From Flavobacterium sp. (GTDB lineage: Bacteria; Bacteroidota; Bacteroidia; Flavobacteriales; Flavobacteriaceae): 37,371 nucleotides of DNA. The stretch covers positions 1 to 37,371 of the forward strand of contig VEQT01000023.1 in assembly GCA_018883065.1 (NCBI GenBank), in the 5' to 3' direction. Of the stretch, positions 33,510 to 37,371 are shown in pieces. The position numbers were made by a program, and so were the translations under genes. The notes beneath the pieces are model-generated. The model saw only the letters and a program-made list of their open reading frames with translations. It ran no database searches and was not told the DNA's origin. Within the stretch, counting starts at the first letter, position 1; each line of letters starts with the position of its first letter.

Positions 33510-35660
33510 CTACTTCACCAACGTCATTTCATCTACAATGTGTTTGGCGCCCGAGTAGTTCTCAATAACCCACAACACAAATCGAATATCTACGTTGATG
33601 GTGCGTTGCAATTTGTTGTCAAAAATTACGTCACCGGCCATGGCTTCGATGTTTCCGTCAAAAGCCAAACCAATTAATTCACCTTTTCCGTTCAATACTG
33701 GCGATCCCGAATTTCCTCCCGTAATGTCGTTATCGGTCAAGAAATTTACGTGCAAGCTTCCATCTTTATCGGCAAAACGGCCATAGTCTTTGGCGTTGTA
33801 CATATCAATAATGCGCTGTGGCAAATCAAATTCTTCGTCGCCTTTTTTGTATTTCTTAACTAAACCTTCCATAGTGGTGTAGTTGTTAATTTTAGCATCG
33901 TTGCGTTTATCAGCTGGCAAAGCTTTTACTTTTCCGTAGGTGAGACGTAAAGTTGAGTTGGCATCTGGGTATTTGATTGAGCCAATTTTCGATTCGCGCA
34001 AACCTTCTACCAATAAGCGGTAAGCCGCTCCAAAATCATTTTGGGCTTTGGCAATTGCATCTGATTTAGAAGCCAAGTGAGCTAACAAATCTGCTGACAA
34101 CACTTGCAAAGGATCGTTATCCAACACCCCTTGTGCAGGCGCATCCAAGAATGCTTTTACTTTGTCTAGCGATGAATACAAACTCAAATCAATACAAGCG
34201 TGTGCATATTTGGTAAAATCTCCGCCGTTTTCTTTGCCTACTTTTTCAACCAATGGCGAAACAGCATAGCCCGTTGATTTGGCAGCATATACATTTAATT
34301 GTGCAGCCAATAAATCTTTCTCGGCAGGCAAGTACATTTCTTTATACATTTCACTGGCCATTTCTAAAATTCCCGGAGCCATTTGTGCACGTTTGGCCGC
34401 ATCGGCTTTTACATAGCCATCCAACTGACGACCCATGGTTCGGCTAATGGTACCAAAAAAGGTAGTACGCAACAACTGTTGCAAGTAGTTGTCGTGGCGC
34501 GCTTTTTCATTGGTTAACGCATAATACGCATTGATGTTTTTTACCACGGTACCGTATTTGGCTTTGTTGGCTGGTTTTTGCGCCCATTTGTCAAATTTGG
34601 CTTCTTGAGCAGCTTTGGATTTGGCTGTTTCAAATTTGGTTAAGGCATCAATCATTCCTTGACGGTTTTTCCAATAGTTGGCTGTGCCTGCAAATTTTGA
34701 CGCATAGACCAAACGCAAGGCAGCGCTCTGATCCATGTATTTTTTCATATTATCCATGCCTGTTTTGGCTCCTTCTACCCAAGCAGGATAAGCAAATTTC
34801 ACATTTTGCTCGATTCCTCCTGCAGGCAACCAACGGTTGGTTCTTCCGGGGTAGCCTAAAATCATAGCGTAATCATTTTCTTTTACGCCGCTCATATTTA
34901 CAGGTAAGTAGTGTTTGGGTTGTAAGGGTACATTGTTGGCTGAGTAATCGGCTGGGTTTCCGTCTTTGTCTGCATACACGCGAAACATCGAGAAATCGGC
35001 AGTATGACGTGGCCATTCCCAGTTATCGGTGTCGCCTCCATATTTTCCAAGACTTTCTGGTGGAGTACCCACCAATCGTACGTCTTTGTAATCTTGGTAA
35101 ACAAAATAGTAGAATTCGTTACCTTGAAAAAACGGACGAACCGAAACGGTATATTTCCCACCTTCGTTGTTTTCTTTTTCAATTAGGGCCATCTCGGCAG
35201 CAATTGCTTTTTCGCGCTCGGCCTCAGACATTTGGTTGTTCACTTTGGCCAGAATACGTTTGGTGCAATCGTCCATACGTACAAAGAAACGCACGAATAA
35301 ACTAGATGGTTTCATTTCGGCGGCTCGGTTTTCGGCCCAGTAGCCATCTTTTAGGTAATTTTTTTCGGCCGATGATAATTCGGCAATAGCATCATAGCCG
35401 CAATGGTGGTTGGTGAGTACCAAGCCGTCTTTTGAAATAATCTCGGCGGTACACCCTCCGTTAAATTGCACTATGGCATCTTTTAAAGAATGGTTGTTAA
35501 TGCTGTAAATTTCTTCAGCAGTGAGTTGCAATCCCATTTTTTGCATGTCGCGGTGGTTGAGACGTTCGATGAACATCAAAAACCACATACCCTCGTCGGC
35601 TTTGACGCTCATGGGCAACAAAAGAATTCCTACTAAAAAGGAAACAATAATTTTTTTCAT
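33510..35660 (-). CDS. S46-family dipeptidyl-peptidase, DPP7-like
   Basis: S46 enzymes release dipeptides from the N-terminus of peptides in the periplasm, important for amino-acid use in this phylum. The 716 residues have a signal peptide (cleavage near SVKA-DEG, residue 21), the mature N-terminus DEGMWF that binds the substrate amino group, and a chymotrypsin-like triad: His86 in TNHHCG, Asp222 in RHTADF and Ser651 in GGNSGSPV. Eighteen residues after the serine, the position that is Gly in DPP7 and Arg in DPP11 is Gly669, predicting hydrophobic rather than acidic P1 preference. The helical domain covers about 280-560. It has its own terminator and is separate from obgE. Confidence 0.93.
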   Translation of the reverse strand: MKKIIVSFLVGILLLPMSVKADEGMWFLMFIERLNHRDMQKMGLQLTAEEIYSINNHSLKDAIVQFNGGCTAEIISKDGLVLTNHHCGYDAIAELSSAEKNYLKDGYWAENRAAEMKPSSLFVRFFVRMDDCTKRILAKVNNQMSEAEREKAIAAEMALIEKENNEGGKYTVSVRPFFQGNEFYYFVYQDYKDVRLVGTPPESLGKYGGDTDNWEWPRHTADFSMFRVYADKDGNPADYSANNVPLQPKHYLPVNMSGVKENDYAMILGYPGRTNRWLPAGGIEQNVKFAYPAWVEGAKTGMDNMKKYMDQSAALRLVYASKFAGTANYWKNRQGMIDALTKFETAKSKAAQEAKFDKWAQKPANKAKYGTVVKNINAYYALTNEKARHDNYLQQLLRTTFFGTISRTMGRQLDGYVKADAAKRAQMAPGILEMASEMYKEMYLPAEKDLLAAQLNVYAAKSTGYAVSPLVEKVGKENGGDFTKYAHACIDLSLYSSLDKVKAFLDAPAQGVLDNDPLQVLSADLLAHLASKSDAIAKAQNDFGAAYRLLVEGLRESKIGSIKYPDANSTLRLTYGKVKALPADKRNDAKINNYTTMEGLVKKYKKGDEEFDLPQRIIDMYNAKDYGRFADKDGSLHVNFLTDNDITGGNSGSPVLNGKGELIGLAFDGNIEAMAGDVIFDNKLQRTINVDIRFVLWVIENYSGAKHIVDEMTLVK

Positions 35661-35823
35661 GTGATGATTTAAAAGTTAATACTGAACAAAGTGCCACTAC
35701 AATGGCTCACTTTTGCGTTGCGAATATACTTTATTTATCAAAATACAATTCGCTACTAGATAATGAAATATTGATTTAACCAACATTTAACTTTTTGGTA
35801 TAAATAAATATGAAGTATAAAAA

Positions 35824-35843
35824 AACACCTCATAAGAGGTGTT
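35824..35843 (-). terminator. Terminator of obgE
   Basis: AACACCTC and GAGGTGTT form a perfect 8-bp stem with a 4-nt loop. On the minus strand a T-run (complement of 35819-35825) follows. The flanking A-run on the other side makes it potentially bidirectional. It lies about 20 nt after the obgE stop. Confidence 0.88.
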
Positions 35844-35863
35844 AAAAAAACAATGTATTTTTT

Positions 35864-36865
35864 CTAATCGTTGAGCATCGCCCACAATTTGTCTTTGAGT
35901 TCGATGAGGCCTTGTTGGGCCACCGACGAAATAAACAAATACGGTACTCCTTTGAATTCTTTGTCCAATTGAATTTTTAACTCGGCTTTGAGTTCATCAT
36001 CAAGCATGTCGCATTTGGAAATCACGAGCAGTCGCTCTTTTTGCAGCATTTCGGGATTGTATTTGGTTAATTCATTGACCAAAATATCGTATTCTGCTTT
36101 GATGTTTTCGGTATCAACCGGCACCAAAAACAGTAAAGTTGAGTTGCGTTCGATGTGACGCAAAAAGTAGTGCCCCAGGCCTTTTCCTTCGGCAGCGCCT
36201 TCTATAATGCCCGGAATATCGGCAATTACAAACGATTGATAGTCGCGGTAGGCCACAATGCCCAAATTGGGTTTGAGTGTAGTAAAGGGGTAATCGGCAA
36301 TTTTGGGTTTGGCCGAGGTAAGCACCGACAATAAGGTTGATTTTCCTGCATTGGGAAACCCCACTAATCCCACATCGGCGAGTACTTTTAATTCTAATAC
36401 GATATCCATCTCTAAACCAGGCAAACCCGGCTGTGCATAACGTGGCGTTTGGTTGGTAGAAGATCTAAAGTGCCAATTGCCCAATCCGCCTTTTCCGCCT
36501 TGAGCCACGATGCGTTTTTCGCCGTCTTCGGTAATTTCAAATAGTATTTCGTTGGATTCTTTATCACGCACAACGGTTCCCAACGGTACTTCAATGTATT
36601 TGTCTTCACCGTCGTGTCCGGTACTTCGGTCACTTCCGCCATCGCCGCCGTGACCTGCTTTAATGTGTCGGGCAAACTTGAGGTGAAACAAAGTCCAAAG
36701 CCCTTTGTTGCCAACCAAATATACGTGTCCGCCGCGTCCGCCATCGCCGCCATCGGGACCACCTTTTTCGATAAATTTTTCGCGGTGCAAATGGGTAGAT
36801 CCTTTCCCTCCTTTGCCAGAAGAAACAAATATTTTTACGTAGTCTACAAAGTTGCCTTCGGTCAT
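35864..36865 (-). CDS. obgE: GTPase ObgE/CgtA
   Basis: Obg is an essential GTPase in late 50S assembly and stress response. The 333 residues have the glycine-rich Obg fold about 1-160 ([56 protein letters not shown]) and a G domain with G1 [11 protein letters not shown] (about 168-178), G2 [13 protein letters not shown]3 [16 protein letters not shown] and G4 SKCD (about 286-289), then SSVAQQG as G5. There is no long C-terminal extension, as in other Bacteroidota. It follows the CorC-family gene after 110 nt of word repeats. Confidence 0.96.
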   Translation of the reverse strand: MTEGNFVDYVKIFVSSGKGGKGSTHLHREKFIEKGGPDGGDGGRGGHVYLVGNKGLWTLFHLKFARHIKAGHGGDGGSDRSTGHDGEDKYIEVPLGTVVRDKESNEILFEITEDGEKRIVAQGGKGGLGNWHFRSSTNQTPRYAQPGLPGLEMDIVLELKVLADVGLVGFPNAGKSTLLSVLTSAKPKIADYPFTTLKPNLGIVAYRDYQSFVIADIPGIIEGAAEGKGLGHYFLRHIERNSTLLFLVPVDTENIKAEYDILVNELTKYNPEMLQKERLLVISKCDMLDDELKAELKIQLDKEFKGVPYLFISSVAQQGLIELKDKLWAMLND

Positions 36866-36875
36866 AGTATTGAGT

Positions 36876-36946
36876 TTAGGATATAGGTGTTAGGTTGTAG
36901 GGTGTAGGATTTAGGTTGTAGGTGTTAGGTGATAGGTTGTAGGTGT
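36876..36946. repeat. TTAGGTTG/TAGGTGT word-repeat tract before obgE
   Basis: About nine imperfect copies of a 7-8 bp unit (TTAGGTGT, TAGGTTG, TAGGATT) fill most of the spacer between the CorC-family gene and obgE. It is the longest of the word-repeat tracts in the window and would lie in the obgE leader. Confidence 0.7.
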
Positions 36947-36975
36947 AATGAAATTCTTAAAAAGAAAATAGGAAA

Positions 36976-37371
36976 CTATTCTTTTAGTGTTTTAATAAGG
37001 ACCTTATCAATTTTGGCGCCATCCATTTTTTGGGCTTCCAACTCGAGTTTATTCCAAATAATTTTTTCGCCTTCTTTGGGAATTGTGCCCATTTCGGTGA
37101 TAAAAAAACCACTTACTGTAGTTACTTCATACTCGTTGATGAGTTCATCCATTTCAAATGAAGTAAGAAAATCATGTAAAGAATATTGTCCGTCTACCAA
37201 CCAGCTGCCATCTTCATTGTCTATTAATTTGTATTCGTCGTCATCAAAATCAGCAGCATCGCCCACCAAAGCTTCTAAAATATCATTAAGCGTAATAATA
37301 CCCTGAAAAACGGCATGTTCATCGACAATAAATGCATAATGAACCTTGGTTTTTTTGAAGTGCTCTAAGGC
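36976..37371 (-). CDS. CorC/HlyC-family (CNNM-type) protein, C-terminal part
   Basis: The gene is cut by the right edge; the visible 131 residues are its C-terminus. They start inside the second CBS domain (VHYAFIVDEHAVFQGIITLNDILEALVG) and continue into the CorC_HlyC transporter-associated domain (DGSWLVDGQYSLHDF, then EYEVTTVSGFFITEMGTIPKEGEKI and a final strand). Such proteins are membrane-anchored, often called hemolysin-related, and are linked to magnesium or cobalt efflux. An internal ATG (37267-37269) is not the start, because the frame is open to the window edge with conserved CBS sequence. Confidence 0.88.
   Translation of the reverse strand, partial: ALEHFKKTKVHYAFIVDEHAVFQGIITLNDILEALVGDAADFDDDEYKLIDNEDGSWLVDGQYSLHDFLTSFEMDELINEYEVTTVSGFFITEMGTIPKEGEKIIWNKLELEAQKMDGAKIDKVLIKTLKE

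Noticed and set aside
36876..36946. Possible CRISPR-like array
   Set aside because: Units are 7-8 bp without spacers, no cas genes are present, and the same kind of tract occurs in many spacers.

Overview
The window comes from an AT-rich member of the Bacteroidota, most likely family Flavobacteriaceae (Flavobacterium-like). The signs are: a merged str/S10 ribosomal gene cluster without tuf, promoters of the form TTTG-N19/20-TAnnTTTG, no Shine-Dalgarno sequences before the starts, a SusC/SusD pair, two proteins with type IX secretion (T9SS) C-terminal sorting domains, an S46 peptidase, and intergenic spacers built from 7-8 bp word repeats.

Layout. 1-9107 (minus strand): rpsL-rpsG-fusA-rpsJ-rplC-rplD-rplW-rplB-rpsS-rplV-rpsC-rplP-rpmC-rpsQ-rplN-rplX-(rplE), read from a strong consensus promoter at 9161-9191. 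9290-10969 (plus): an Omp85-like outer-membrane protein, divergent from rpsL. 11060-17432 (plus): a nutrient-uptake operon of SusC-like TonB-dependent transporter, SusD-like lipoprotein and two further lipoproteins, closed by a terminator whose T-tract runs into the rlmB promoter. 17494-20856: rlmB, a convergent rhomboid protease, rarA and a small membrane protein. 20853-25094 (minus): TPR protein, Mpl-type Mur ligase, radC, YjjG-like nucleotidase and an exported protein of unknown function, closely spaced. 25377-29927 (plus): a 1516-residue T9SS adhesin-like protein. 29928-33509: a repeat-rich accessory island holding a two-LamG T9SS protein and a candidate structured RNA. 33510-37371 (minus): an S46 dipeptidyl-peptidase, obgE and the 3' part of a CorC/HlyC-family gene.

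How the genes work together. The first 9 kb and rlmB serve ribosome synthesis and rRNA modification, with ObgE in ribosome maturation. Mpl recycles cell wall. RarA and RadC belong to DNA maintenance. The SusCD operon, the S46 peptidase and the two T9SS proteins form a surface layer for peptide or glycan capture, adhesion and degradation typical of flavobacteria.

The most interesting stretch is 30480-30730. It has a near-consensus promoter followed by about 200 nt that fold, on inspection, into one long rod of perfect short helices ending in a T-rich tail. This is a candidate 6S-like RNA (compare the 6S-Flavo family). It lies with the LamG gene between two copies of a 148-bp direct repeat spaced exactly 2950 bp apart. 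The same families of short intergenic repeats also occupy spacers inside the ribosomal operon.
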